Positions 8,875 through 19,900 of a DNA stretch of 64,000 bases are shown piece by piece (position 1 is the stretch's first letter; each line of letters begins with the position of its first letter). The translations under genes were made by a program, and so were the position numbers. The stretch covers positions 62,001 to 126,000 of the forward strand of contig JAWKLQ010000029.1 of the NCBI GenBank assembly GCA_041392665.1, given 5' to 3'. Under the pieces are notes generated by a model. The model saw only the letters and a program-made list of their open reading frames with translations, was not told the DNA's origin and ran no database searches. The stretch comes from Flavilitoribacter sp020436695. Lineage in GTDB: Bacteria > Bacteroidota > Bacteroidia > Chitinophagales > Saprospiraceae.

Positions 8875-9750
8875 TCAAAATCTAAATATTTTGACCTTTT
8901 CATTAAGTGCCATAAATACGCCCAGTCCTCCGTTTATATTGCTGAAAGTCGGTCCGGGTTCGAGAACACCATATGGTGTTTCCAAAGATTCCTGATCTGA
9001 TAAATAATGATGGTACTCTGGTGAGATAGATGCGACACTCAAAACAATACTATTGTAAGGTTTCTCCTCTCCGGAAGACACATATGCTTTACCGCTTATA
9101 CCGAATAACAGCCCCAATTCAAAAGTATCCCCGTCAAAACAGTTATCTGAAAACCGATACGGTGTAACTGCACATGCCTCAAAATTGTGCAGGCCGAATA
9201 GTTCAAACCAACTAAAAATATAGGCTCCGGGTAAATCTGGTTGCACACGCACGATATAATGATTTTCTCCTACTTGATCGAGTAATGATAAAACCAGTTT
9301 TCCCTCCGGTTCATTGGCAGAAGTAAGTGCTCCAGTAAACCCAAAACTGGCCCGAAATTGTTGGATCGGTTCAGGGATAAGTACTTCTTCACTTCTTACC
9401 GTGCCCAATACTTCATGCTCAACTTCTAACCAATAGGTTTCATCAGCCAGAAAAGACATATCTCCGGTACTTTTGTAAAGCCCGGCACCAGCATGTGGTA
9501 ATAAGCCCACTAGCGTATCTCCTCGATAGAGGTAGACCTGAGCATCCTCGATCTTCAGATCGTCAAGCAACTCGTAGGCTCCGGAGGGTGAGATACTTCT
9601 GGTTATATGGACGGCTGCTCCTGAAACGGGAGATATGGTACCGATGACCACGAGCTGTTCACCGGGAAAATCCACTATGTAGTCCAGTGTTTTGGTGCAG
9701 CCCAGCCAGGCACAAGTTCCCAAAATAATTAATAGCTTTAAGAGACGCAT
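8875..9750 (-). CDS. DUF4249 outer-membrane lipoprotein
   Basis: A 291-residue lipoprotein with the lipobox ending at Cys18 (CAWLGC). The DUF4249 fold follows: an N-terminal VVIGTISPVSGAAVHITRS strand pair, then a beta-rich body. In Bacteroidota DUF4249 proteins are almost always encoded beside a TonB-dependent receptor and probably act as its surface lid or accessory, as SusD does for SusC. Here the ATG overlaps the stop of the receptor gene by one base (TAATG), indicating translational coupling. The ligand is unknown. Confidence 0.88.
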   Translation of the reverse strand: MRLLKLLIILGTCAWLGCTKTLDYIVDFPGEQLVVIGTISPVSGAAVHITRSISPSGAYELLDDLKIEDAQVYLYRGDTLVGLLPHAGAGLYKSTGDMSFLADETYWLEVEHEVLGTVRSEEVLIPEPIQQFRASFGFTGALTSANEPEGKLVLSLLDQVGENHYIVRVQPDLPGAYIFSWFELFGLHNFEACAVTPYRFSDNCFDGDTFELGLLFGISGKAYVSSGEEKPYNSIVLSVASISPEYHHYLSDQESLETPYGVLEPGPTFSNINGGLGVFMALNEKVKIFRF

Positions 9751-12059
9751 TAGAAAGTGAATGTATAGTTTACAAAAGGAATTAAGTTAAAGAGGGAGAA
9801 CTGCTTGACCTGATTACCCAAGGTCAACTTGCGGTTTTCTTCATCGAAAAGGTTATCAAAATTAAGATCGGGTTCGGCAATGACATAGAAAGGATTTTTT
9901 CTGGCATAAACATTATAAATGCCCACATTAAAAGTCCGCTCTTTTCCCGAAGGCCATACCCGATGATGGCGAAAAGAGATATCCAGGCGATGATAGATCG
10001 GCGTTTTCTCATTATTTCGACCCCGATATACTCCCACCGGTATTCTTGACAATGGGTCGTAATAAAGCGAGGTAGGTAGGGTTAGACGGTTGCCGCTGTT
10101 CAACACAAAGGTGGATAAGAACTCCCAATTATTTCCTAATTGATAACCACCGGTAATGGACAGATCATGCCTTCGATCATAGGTTCGAAAATACCAATTT
10201 CCTCCATTGATCTCATCAAACCGTACCTTGCTAATAGACAAGGTATACGCCAGCCATCCGAAAAAGTGCTCATGTTTATAACGTAAAAATAATTCCAATC
10301 CGGCCACACGTCCTTGACCATTCAATCCGGCGATATCCTCCCATTGGCTAAAATCAGTCTGCAGAAAACTGACACCGGGTAGCGGGTCAACCAGCCGCTC
10401 GAAGCGTTTATAGTATAGTTCGGCCGAAGCGAATAAGGCCTTACTCACTTTCTTTTCCACGCCTAAAGAAAAGTGTTCGACGCTCTGGGGTGCAGCCGTT
10501 GCACTGGCGCCCACCCAAATATTATTGGAAACACCAATAAAATTGCCCGTCAGCAGATGAAGCGGCTGGTTCATTTTTGCGTAAGCGGCCTTGACGTGAT
10601 AGCCATTCCAGTCGTAGTCAAGGCTGACGCGTGGCTCAAGATAGGCATATCGGTTACCGGAAATAGTTTTAAAAATGGCGTAACGCCCCCCCAGTGTCAC
10701 CTGAAGATTGTCACTAATGCTGAAGCTATTTTCCAGGTATGGGGCCAGGCGTAGGATACGCTCCGTCTCTACAGCCGTTTGGGTGATGCTACCTATCCCG
10801 GTACTCGTTTCTACCGACCGCGGATTAATACGCATTAAGCCGGCTTCTATTCCCCAGTTAATACCCCAGTTTTTAGTCAGTCGGTAGTCTGCATCCACCT
10901 TCCCGTCCCATTCCTGAATAAATGATCTGCTCAGGATGCTATTGCTTGTGGTATCCCTCTCGTCCAGGTTTTGTTGTATTCCATATTGATAATGATTAAA
11001 GGTCACCAGGCCCTGTACAAATAAACGGCTGCCCATATCCCGAGCGTAACGTAAGCTCGCGGTTTTGTTCCCCCAGCTTGTATGCAGCTTGGATGCCTGT
11101 TCTTTATTTCCAAGATCAACCGTCCATTTGTCCCAGCTGGAATAAGCGGAAAAAGATAGATTACTTCTATCCGTTTTATAATTTAGTTTTCCGTTCAGAT
11201 CATAGAAGTAGTAAGACTGATCTGAAAATAATAAGAGTGTAGCTAAATGTGACGAACGAGCGCCGAGGGTATAAGACAGTTTATCCTTTACCCAAGGGCC
11301 TTCCAGTAACAGACGAGTGTTGATCAGCCCGATCGTTGCCTTACGTACAGTCTTATTTTTGTTGCCCTCCTTCCCGGTGACATCCACTACAGAAGACAGG
11401 CGTCCGCCAAAACGACTGGGAAACGCCCCTTTGTACACTTTGATATCCTTGACAATATCGGGATTAAAAGGAGATAGGAAGCCAAAGAGGTGATTAGCAT
11501 TGTATACTTTAGCCCCGTCGTATAAGATCAGGTTTTGATCCGGGGTCCCCCCCCGAATGTAAAGATCAGAGGTGCCTTCTACACCATTGGCAATACCGGG
11601 TGTCAGTGCCAGGGCTTTAAAAGGATCAACTTCGCCCAGTAAAGGAGGCACTTTATTGAGTTGTTCCATAGGAATGACCACCTTTCCCAATTGGCGGCCT
11701 TCACCGAGGCTTTGGTCGCCGGTTACTTCAATTTCAGGTAAATTGGCATTGGCCGACATTTTTATGATCATATTTTGGGATAGCGCTACAGCTAGTGTCG
11801 TATCGATGGTTTCGTACCCCACGTAGCTCAGTCGAAGGTGGATAGTATTTTGCCCGGAAGTTGTTATCTGAAAATAGCCGAACGTATTGGTAGTTGTACC
11901 TATTTGAGCTTCCGGAGCATAAATATTAACACCGATTAGACTTTCTCCGGTCTTTTGATCTTTTACATATCCGTACATGTTCTGGCCATGAACGGAGGAA
12001 AAGAAAATCGGATGCCCTATCAATAGTATAAAAAGGACTTGTAGAGAAAGGTGTTTCAA
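9750..12059 (-). CDS. TonB-dependent receptor paired with DUF4249 protein
   Basis: A 769-residue protein with a signal peptide (about 1-25). A carboxypeptidase-regulatory-like domain follows (about 27-110; MYGYVKDQKTGESLIGVNIY). The plug (about 125-230) contains LYIRGGTPDQNLILYDGAKV, and the rest is a 22-strand barrel. It imports an unidentified ligand across the outer membrane using TonB energy. It is the first gene of a two-gene operon with the DUF4249 lipoprotein. No classical TAnnTTTG promoter was found directly upstream. Confidence 0.92.
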   Translation of the reverse strand: MKHLSLQVLFILLIGHPIFFSSVHGQNMYGYVKDQKTGESLIGVNIYAPEAQIGTTTNTFGYFQITTSGQNTIHLRLSYVGYETIDTTLAVALSQNMIIKMSANANLPEIEVTGDQSLGEGRQLGKVVIPMEQLNKVPPLLGEVDPFKALALTPGIANGVEGTSDLYIRGGTPDQNLILYDGAKVYNANHLFGFLSPFNPDIVKDIKVYKGAFPSRFGGRLSSVVDVTGKEGNKNKTVRKATIGLINTRLLLEGPWVKDKLSYTLGARSSHLATLLLFSDQSYYFYDLNGKLNYKTDRSNLSFSAYSSWDKWTVDLGNKEQASKLHTSWGNKTASLRYARDMGSRLFVQGLVTFNHYQYGIQQNLDERDTTSNSILSRSFIQEWDGKVDADYRLTKNWGINWGIEAGLMRINPRSVETSTGIGSITQTAVETERILRLAPYLENSFSISDNLQVTLGGRYAIFKTISGNRYAYLEPRVSLDYDWNGYHVKAAYAKMNQPLHLLTGNFIGVSNNIWVGASATAAPQSVEHFSLGVEKKVSKALFASAELYYKRFERLVDPLPGVSFLQTDFSQWEDIAGLNGQGRVAGLELFLRYKHEHFFGWLAYTLSISKVRFDEINGGNWYFRTYDRRHDLSITGGYQLGNNWEFLSTFVLNSGNRLTLPTSLYYDPLSRIPVGVYRGRNNEKTPIYHRLDISFRHHRVWPSGKERTFNVGIYNVYARKNPFYVIAEPDLNFDNLFDEENRKLTLGNQVKQFSLFNLIPFVNYTFTF

Positions 12060-12421
12060 AGAGATGCCGTTTTTTATCTTATAATATAAAGTAATGACTC
12101 TAAAGAGCCCATTAGGGTTGTACCCTTTTCACCCATATTCTCTAAGGAGCCGGTGCGGTGGAAGTTCAAATTTTCTGCTGATTTGTCAAACTTTAAATTT
12201 CTAATTGAATGTAAGCGTATTTTGCAGATAATCGAAACGGAGAACCTGCCTTATATTGTAGTCGAGATTCCCCCGTATAGTGGCAATACGAAGGGTTCTC
12301 AACAGCCTGCCCCATACACGGTCGGAGTTGTACAGGGCGAAGTAGATCACAGGCCAACAGATTTCCGGAAGACATCGGCAATTATCCGAAAATATACCTC
12401 ACCATGTTGATCATATACCCC
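12060..12421. other. Intergenic, no gene supported
   Basis: This is 360 bp between the receptor start and the rpoC terminator. Open frames on both strands (plus 12153-12410; minus 12193-12381) have no domain, initiation context or codon pattern like the neighbours. The region should hold the receptor promoter. Confidence 0.4.
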
Positions 12422-12453
12422 AAAAAAAATCCGAAGCGTTTCCACTCCGGATC
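12422..12453 (-). terminator. Terminator of the rpoBC operon
   Basis: Read on the minus strand, GATCCGGAGTG and CGCTTCGGAT pair around a GAAA tetraloop and are followed by at least seven T. It is a canonical intrinsic terminator 70 nt after the rpoC stop. Confidence 0.9.
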
Positions 12454-12491
12454 TTTTTTATTCTATTCGTAATTGTAACGTATTGATCGTC

Positions 12492-12524
12492 CTTCGGCTT
12501 TGCTTAAAGCAAGCGGAGCCGAAG
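12492..12524 (-). other. Stem-loop directly after the rpoC stop
   Basis: CTTCGGCT (12492-12499) pairs with AGCCGAAG (12517-12524), with inner TTGCTT/AAGCAA pairing. It begins one base after the stop codon and has no T run, so it is more likely an mRNA 3'-end stabiliser ahead of the true terminator. Confidence 0.6.
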
Positions 12525-12525
12525 A

Positions 12526-15500
12526 TTAACCGTCGTATTCCATCTCTTCATACTCATCCATATACTGCCCGCCGGCACGCTCCTGATTCTCTTTCGTGTT
12601 CACGTAGAGATCGCGGAATTGTGACAGGCCGGTACCGGCCGGGATACGTTTACCAACGATAACGTTCTCTTTCAAGCCCATCAGGAAGTCAGCCTTAGCG
12701 CCGATGGCGGCCGTACTCAACACCTTGGTCGTTTCCTGGAAGGACGCAGCTGAGATCCAGCTGGTCGTACCCAGTGAAGACTTAGTGATACCCTGCAGCA
12801 GCGAGCTGGAAGTAGCTGCCACAGCATCGCGGTATTGCACAATGGCTTTATCATTACGCTTGAGGTAAGAATTCTCTTCCCGCAACTGACGCAGCGTCAC
12901 CAACTGTCCAGGTTTGAGACGGTTGGAATCACCGCTATCGGTAACGAACTTCTTATCGAAGATCCAGTCGTTGCGTTCCAGGAATTCGTGTTTTTCCACG
13001 GCTTCGCCTTCCAGGAAGTTGGTATCTCCCGGATCCTCGATCTGCACGCGGCGCATCATCTGACGAACGATCACCTCAATGTGCTTGTTATTGATCGTGA
13101 TACCCTGAGAGCGGTATACTTCCTGTACGCCATTCACCAGATACTGTTGTACCGCAAACGGACCTTTAATAGCCAGAATGTCACGCGGAGCAATTGCACC
13201 ATCGGACAGCGGCGTACCGGCACGTACAAAGTCACCTTCCTGTACCAGAATGTGCTTGGACAGACCGATCAGGTACTTGCGGATCTGGCCGTCTTTAGCT
13301 GTGACCAGTACCTCACGGTTACCGCGCTTGATCTTACCGAAGGAAACCACACCGTCGATCTCGGATACCGTAGCCGGGTTAGACGGGTTACGGGCTTCGA
13401 ACAATTCCGTTACCCGAGGCAGACCACCGGTAATATCCTGGATCTTGCCCAGTTTACGTGGGATCTTCACCACTTTACTACCGGCATATACCTGGTCGCC
13501 ATCTTCAATAGAGATGTATGCACCCACCGGCAGGTTATAGCTTCGCAATTCCTCTCCATCAGGACTGATGATCTTGATGATGGGAATCTTACGCTTGTTC
13601 TTAGGTTCAATAATTACTTTCTCAGCGTAGCCCGTCTGATCGTCCCGTTCAATACGGAAAGTCACCCCTTCTTCGATATCTTCGAATTTTGCTACACCGG
13701 AGAATTCGGATACGATCACTGCGTTGAACGGATCCCATTCACACATCAGATCGCCTTTTTTCACCTCCTGCTTATCCTTTACGTGCAGAATAGAGCCGTA
13801 AGGAATGTGGTGGGAAGCGTACTGCTTTCCGGAATCAGCATCCAGAATACGCACTTCACCGGTACGGGATAGTACAATATTCTGTTTGTTACCCTGATCA
13901 TCCTTGGTCTCAGTTACCCGGATACTGTCGAATTCAAGTTTACCATTGAACTTGGAAACGATCTCTGATTCCGTCTTCGACAGAGAAGCAATACCACCGA
14001 CGTGGAAAGTACGCAGGGTCAGCTGAGTACCCGGTTCACCGATCGACTGGGCAGCAATGATACCCACTGCGTCACCCATTTCAGCGATCCGGCCGGTTGC
14101 CAGGTTCTTACCGTAACATTTGGCACAGGTCCCCTGTTTGGCTTCACAGGTCAGTACCGAACGGATGGTAACCATTTCCACATCGATTTCTTCCAGCTTC
14201 TCAGCCATAGTGGTGCTGATATAGTCACCGGCCTTGAGAATAACCTCCTCCGTTTCCGGATGCAGGATATCGTGCAGTGTATAACGACCTTCGATCCGGG
14301 AAGCCAGGTTCTCGATGATCTTATCGTTATCCTTCAGTGCAGTAGTCTCGATACCGCGCAGGGTGTTACAGTCATCTTCCATAATGACCACATCCTGAGA
14401 AACATCCACCAGACGACGGGTAAGGTAACCGGCGTCAGCCGTTTTCAATGCCGTATCCGCCAGGCCCTTACGGGCACCGTGGGTAGAGATGAAGTATTCA
14501 AGAACCGACAGTCCATCTACAAAGTTAGAGAGGATCGGGTTCTCAATTACCGCGCCACCGGAGTCTCCGGATTTTTTCGGTTTGGCCATCAAACCCCGCA
14601 GTCCGCACAACTGCTTGATCTGCTGCTTGGAACCCCGGGCTCCGGAGTCAAGCATCATGTATACGGAGTTGAAACCCTGCTTGTGAGCAGCCAACTCACG
14701 CATCAGTGTATCGGTAATGCGGTTATCCGCATAGGTCCACTTATCAATGATCTGATTATACCGTTCGTTATTGGTGATCAGACCCATATTGTAGTTATCC
14801 CAAACCTCATCCACCTCGGTCTGTGCTTCTTCCAACATAGACTGTTTGATGGAAGGAGTGATCAGGTCACCCAGGTTGAACGACAGACCGCCCTTGAACG
14901 CCCACATGAAACCGAGCTCCTTGATGTTATCCAGGAAGTCGGCCGCAACGGCAAAGCTGGTCCGCTCGATTACACCACCAATAACCTTTTTCAGGTTCTT
15001 CTTGGTGAGCAGTTGGTTGATGAAAGGTACGCTTTCGGGTACCACCTCGTTAAAGATCACCCGGCCGCAGGTTGTATCAAGACGCGTCATCACCCATTCT
15101 CCTTCCTCGTTTTCCGTCTTTACGCGCACCTTGATGGGAGCATGCAGATCCAGCTGGCCTTCGTTATAAGCGATAACCACTTCTTCCGCAGAATAGAAAG
15201 CACGGCCTTCGCCTTTAACTTTGATCTCCTTGGTAGACTTGCGCTGCTTAGTGATGTAGTACAAGCCCAATACCATATCCTGAGAAGGCAGCGTGATCGG
15301 TGAACCGTTCTGCGGGTTGAGCATGTTGTGAGCAGACAGCATCAGCACCTGTGCTTCCAGGATAGCAGCCTGACTCAGTGGTACGTGCACCGCCATCTGG
15401 TCACCGTCAAAGTCGGCGTTGAATGCTGTACATACCAGCGGGTGCAGTTGGATAGCTTTACCCTCGATCAACTTCGGCTGGAAAGCCTGGATAGATAAGC

Positions 15501-16833
15501 GGTGCAGCGTCGGTGCCCGGTTGAGCAATACAGGATGACCTTTCAGGATATTTTCCAGGATCTCCCAGATCACCGGATCTTTGCGATCCACCAGTTTTTT
15601 AGCGGATTTTACCGTCTTAACAATACCACGCTCGATCAGTTTGCGGATAACGAAAGGCTTAAACAGCTCGGCGGCCATCCCTTTCGGCAGACCACATTCG
15701 TGCAGTTTCAGCGTCGGACCTACCACGATCACAGAACGACCGGAGTAGTCCACCCGTTTACCCAACAGGTTCTGACGGAAACGGCCCTGCTTACCTTTGA
15801 GAATATCACTCAATGATTTCAGGGCCCGGCCACCTTCTGCTTTTACCGCATTGGATTTGCGCGAGTTGTCAAATAAGCTGTCAACGGCTTCCTGCAACAT
15901 CCGCTTCTCGTTCCGAAGGATCACTTCCGGAGCTTTGATCTCCAGCAGACGCTTCAGACGGTTGTTACGGATGATCACCCGGCGATACAGATCGTTCAGG
16001 TCGGAAGAAGCGAAACGACCACCATCCAGCGGTACCAGCGGACGCAATTCCGGCGGCACAACCGGGAGGTACTGGATTACCATCCATTCCGGACGGTTCT
16101 CAATACGAGAAAGGCCATCACGGAAAGCTTCTACTACGCGCAGACGCTTCAACGCCTCAGATTTACGCTGCTGAGAAGTTTCGTTGGCAGCCTGATGGCG
16201 CAACTGATAAGATAAGGAATCCAGATCCATCCGGATCAAGAGTTCACGGATGGCATCAGCGCCCATTTTGGCGATAAACTTCTGAGGATCATCCTCGTCC
16301 ATTTGCTGATTCTCCACGGGGATGGTATCCAGCAATTCCAGGTATTCCTCTTCACTCAGCAGGTCCATTTTTTCGACCTTACCTTCCATAACACCCGGCT
16401 GGATCACTACGTAGCGCTCGTAGTAGACAATGGATTCCAGTTTCTTGGAAGAAAGTCCCAACAGATAACCGATCTTGTTGGGAAGCGATTTGAAAAACCA
16501 GATGTGAACGACCGGCACCACCAGTTTGATGTGGCCCATACGCTCACGACGTACTTTTTTCTCCGTTACTTCTACCCCACAGCGATCGCACACAATACCT
16601 TTATAACGGATACGCTTGTACTTTCCGCAATAGCATTCGTAGTCTTTTACCGGACCAAAAATGCGCTCGCAAAACAAACCGTCGCGCTCCGGCTTGTAGG
16701 AACGATAGTTGATGGTCTCCGGCTTGAGAACCTCACCGTACGATCTTTCCAGAATGTCATCAGGAGAAGAAAGCGCAATGGTGATGCTATCAAAGTTTTG
16801 GGTTTGAACTTGATTCTTCTTCTTAAAAGGCAT
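12526..16833 (-). CDS. rpoC: DNA-directed RNA polymerase subunit beta'
   Basis: A 1435-residue beta' subunit, which forms the catalytic centre of RNA polymerase with beta. The N-terminal zinc ribbon is visible (CYCGKYKRIRYKGIVCDRCG, about 71-90). The absolutely conserved NADFDGDQMAVH follows, with Asp474, Asp476 and Asp478 coordinating catalytic magnesium. The second zinc site is CEAKQGTCAKCYG. The C-terminus ends in an acidic tail (EYEEMEYDG). Length is typical for Bacteroidota. It is the last gene of the operon, 113 bp behind rpoB, with a quasi-palindromic element in between. Confidence 0.99.
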   Translation of the reverse strand: MPFKKKNQVQTQNFDSITIALSSPDDILERSYGEVLKPETINYRSYKPERDGLFCERIFGPVKDYECYCGKYKRIRYKGIVCDRCGVEVTEKKVRRERMGHIKLVVPVVHIWFFKSLPNKIGYLLGLSSKKLESIVYYERYVVIQPGVMEGKVEKMDLLSEEEYLELLDTIPVENQQMDEDDPQKFIAKMGADAIRELLIRMDLDSLSYQLRHQAANETSQQRKSEALKRLRVVEAFRDGLSRIENRPEWMVIQYLPVVPPELRPLVPLDGGRFASSDLNDLYRRVIIRNNRLKRLLEIKAPEVILRNEKRMLQEAVDSLFDNSRKSNAVKAEGGRALKSLSDILKGKQGRFRQNLLGKRVDYSGRSVIVVGPTLKLHECGLPKGMAAELFKPFVIRKLIERGIVKTVKSAKKLVDRKDPVIWEILENILKGHPVLLNRAPTLHRLSIQAFQPKLIEGKAIQLHPLVCTAFNADFDGDQMAVHVPLSQAAILEAQVLMLSAHNMLNPQNGSPITLPSQDMVLGLYYITKQRKSTKEIKVKGEGRAFYSAEEVVIAYNEGQLDLHAPIKVRVKTENEEGEWVMTRLDTTCGRVIFNEVVPESVPFINQLLTKKNLKKVIGGVIERTSFAVAADFLDNIKELGFMWAFKGGLSFNLGDLITPSIKQSMLEEAQTEVDEVWDNYNMGLITNNERYNQIIDKWTYADNRITDTLMRELAAHKQGFNSVYMMLDSGARGSKQQIKQLCGLRGLMAKPKKSGDSGGAVIENPILSNFVDGLSVLEYFISTHGARKGLADTALKTADAGYLTRRLVDVSQDVVIMEDDCNTLRGIETTALKDNDKIIENLASRIEGRYTLHDILHPETEEVILKAGDYISTTMAEKLEEIDVEMVTIRSVLTCEAKQGTCAKCYGKNLATGRIAEMGDAVGIIAAQSIGEPGTQLTLRTFHVGGIASLSKTESEIVSKFNGKLEFDSIRVTETKDDQGNKQNIVLSRTGEVRILDADSGKQYASHHIPYGSILHVKDKQEVKKGDLMCEWDPFNAVIVSEFSGVAKFEDIEEGVTFRIERDDQTGYAEKVIIEPKNKRKIPIIKIISPDGEELRSYNLPVGAYISIEDGDQVYAGSKVVKIPRKLGKIQDITGGLPRVTELFEARNPSNPATVSEIDGVVSFGKIKRGNREVLVTAKDGQIRKYLIGLSKHILVQEGDFVRAGTPLSDGAIAPRDILAIKGPFAVQQYLVNGVQEVYRSQGITINNKHIEVIVRQMMRRVQIEDPGDTNFLEGEAVEKHEFLERNDWIFDKKFVTDSGDSNRLKPGQLVTLRQLREENSYLKRNDKAIVQYRDAVAATSSSLLQGITKSSLGTTSWISAASFQETTKVLSTAAIGAKADFLMGLKENVIVGKRIPAGTGLSQFRDLYVNTKENQERAGGQYMDEYEEMEYDG

Positions 16834-16850
16834 ACGCTGCTTTTATTAGT

Positions 16851-16943
16851 AGTGAGAAGGTGATATTGTGATGTGGAGAATGTACCACTTTGCAAGTCAG
16901 GTATTTTTCACCACATCACTATATCACAATATCACCATATAGA
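16851..16943. repeat. Word-repeat quasi-palindrome in the rpoB-rpoC gap
   Basis: The left arm GGTGATATTGTGATGTGG (16859-16876) is answered by a right arm (16911-16936) that reads, reverse-complemented, as GGTGATATTGTGAT, a five-base insertion, then GTGG. GTGAT-type words are repeated inside each arm. The RNA would form a long imperfect hairpin between the two polymerase genes. This is one of at least ten such elements in the window. Confidence 0.75.
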
Positions 16944-16946
16944 TTA

Positions 16947-19900
16947 TTATTCAAATTTCACATCCAGGGCCAAACCACGCAATTCGTGTACGAGTACGTT
17001 GAATGACTCCGGAATACCCGGCTCGGGAAGATTGTCACCCTTGACGATCGCCTCGTAGGCCTTCGCTCTACCGTTGATATCGTCAGATTTGATAGTGAGC
17101 AGTTCCTGCAGGATGTTGGAGGCACCGAAAGCTTCCAGTGCCCAAACCTCCATCTCACCGAAACGCTGACCACCAAACTGGGCTTTACCACCCAAAGGCT
17201 GCTGCGTAATGAGTGAGTACGGACCGATTGAACGGGCGTGCATCTTGTCGTCCACCATGTGTGACAACTTCAGCATGTAGATCACCCCTACCGTAGCCTG
17301 CTGGTGGAAACGGTCACCCGTTTCACCGTCGTAGAGATAGGTTTGACCCAATTCCGGCAGACCGGCCTGATCGATGTACTCCTGGATCTCGTCCTGACGG
17401 GCACCGTCGAAGATCGGCGTACCGAACTTCACGCCCAGTTTTTCACCGGCCCAGCCCAATACGGTCTCAAAGATCTGCCCCAGGTTCATCCTTGAAGGTA
17501 CACCCAGCGGGTTCAGTACGATATCCACCGGCGTTCCGTCTTCCAGGAAAGGCATATCTTCCATCCGAACGATACGGGACACAATACCTTTGTTACCGTG
17601 GCGACCGGCCAGTTTATCCCCCACTTTCAGTTTGCGCTTCTTGGCCATATATACTTTGGCCAGTTTCAGCACACCGGCAGGAAGTTCGTCACCAATACTG
17701 ATGTTGAATTTTTCCCGCTTGTAACGACCTACTTCTTCGTTGAAGCGAATGCTGTAGTTGTGCAGCAGGCGGGCGATCAGTTCGTTGGTATGTTGATCTT
17801 CGGTCCACTTCGTATAGTCCACTGTCTGATACTCGATATCGCGCAGCAGTTCCGTACCGAATTTGGTACCACTCGGGATCAAAAGCTCCCCGTAGATGCT
17901 CTTCACACCCTGGGATTTTTTGTCCTTGAGCAGTATCATCAGTTTATCGATCAGGATAGTCCGCAACTCATTCACTGCGATCTTGTGCTGATCGTCCAGT
18001 TTGGAGAGCAGGTCTTTTTCCTGCGCTTTCTGCACTTTATCTTTCTTGGCCCGGGCGAACAACTGCTTATTAATTACAACGCCTTTTGCCGATGGCGGCG
18101 CTTTCATGGAGGCATCTTTAACATCCCCGGCCTTATCACCGAAGATGGCCCGCAGCAGTTTTTCTTCCGGCGTAGGATCAGATTCCCCTTTCGGAGTGAT
18201 CTTGCCGATAATGATATCCCCTTCTTTTACCCAGGCACCAACGCGGATGATACCATTCTCATCCAGATCTTTGGTGGCTTCTTCACTCACGTTGGGAATA
18301 TCGTTGGTCAGTTCTTCCTCACCCAGTTTGGTATCCCGTACATCCAGTTCGAAGTGCTCGATGTGCAGGCTGGTGAAGATATCCTCGCGCACTACCCGTT
18401 CGGAAAGTACGATGGCGTCCTCAAAGTTGTAACCTTTCCAGGGCATGAAAGCCACTTTCAGGTTCTGCCCCAGTGCCAGTTCACCCAGATCGGTAGCGTA
18501 ACCATCACACAGGATCTGACCTTTGACCACCCGCTGCCCCCGACGTACGATCGGTTTCAGGTTGATACAGGTTCCCTGGTTGGTCCGTCTGAACTTCGTC
18601 AGTTGGTAAGACTTACGGTTATCTTCAAAAGAGACCAGTTGTTCTTCTTCCGAACGATCATAACGGATCACGACCTCATTGGCATCCACGTATTCCACAA
18701 CACCGTCGCCTTCCGCGTTGATCAACATCCGGGAGTCACGGGCCACTTTACCTTCCAGACCGGTACCGACAATCGGCGAACTCGGCCGTAACAGCGGTAC
18801 TGCCTGACGTTGCATGTTCGATCCCATCAATGCCCGGTTGGCGTCATCGTTTTCCAGGAAGGGAATCAGGGAAGCAGATACCCCAACGATCTGGTTGGGA
18901 GCCACGTCCATGAATTCGATTTCTTCCGGGGTCAGTACCGGGAAGTCACCGTGTTCGCGACACTTGATACGATCGGAGAGGAAATTACCTTCGATATCGA
19001 TCGGCGCATTGGCCTGAGCGATCCGTTTGTAGTCTTCTCCTTCAGCTGACAAATAGGCTGCTTCATTATCTACGTCTACCTGACCGTCGATCACCGCCCG
19101 GTAAGGCGTTTCCAGGAAGCCCATTTTGTTCACTTTGGCGTGTACGCAAAGGGTAGAGATCAAACCGATGTTCGGTCCTTCCGGAGTCTCGATCGTACAC
19201 AGACGACCATAGTGAGAGTAGTGAACGTCACGTACCTCAAAGCCGGCGCGTTCGCGGGAAAGACCTCCGGGGCCCAGCGCCGAGATACGACGTTTATTCG
19301 TGATCTCTGACAGCGGGTTGGTTTGATCCAGGAACTGAGACAACTGGCTGGTACCGAAAAACGAGTTGATAACGGAAGATAAAGTCCGCGCGTTGATCAG
19401 ATCGATCGGCGTAAACACCTCGTTATCGCGTACGTTCATCCGCTCACGGATCGTACGGGCCATACGGGCCAGACCGACTCCGAACTGAGCATACAACTGC
19501 TCACCCACCGTTCTCACCCGGCGGTTACTCAGGTGATCAATATCGTCGATCTCCGCTTTCTGGTTCATCAGGCTGACCAGGTACTTCACGATGGAGATAA
19601 TATCCTCCTTGGTCAGTACCAGTACTTCCTTGGAGATATCCAGCCCCAGTTTGCGGTTGATCTTATAACGACCTACCTCACCGAGATTATACCGCTTGTC
19701 GGAGAAGAACAGTTTGTCGATGATACCGCGGGCGGTCTCTTCATCGGGGGGATCTGTTCCGCGCAACTGGCGGTAGATATGCTGAACCGCTTCCATTTCT
19801 GAGCTGGAAGGGTCTTTCTGTAACGTATTATATATAATGGAGTAATCGAGCTCGATATCCTCCTTCTGAAGGATAACGGTTTCGATACCCGCATCCAGTA

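Noticed and set aside
12153..12410. 85-codon plus-strand open frame between the TonB receptor and rpoC
   Set aside because: No family resemblance, no start context, not supported by composition.
12835..15303. Long plus-strand open frames (345 and 433 codons) opposite rpoC
   Set aside because: Shadows of a highly biased essential gene; no domains or initiation context.
17598..18791. 397-codon plus-strand open frame opposite rpoB
   Set aside because: Antisense shadow of rpoB; composition is not protein-like.
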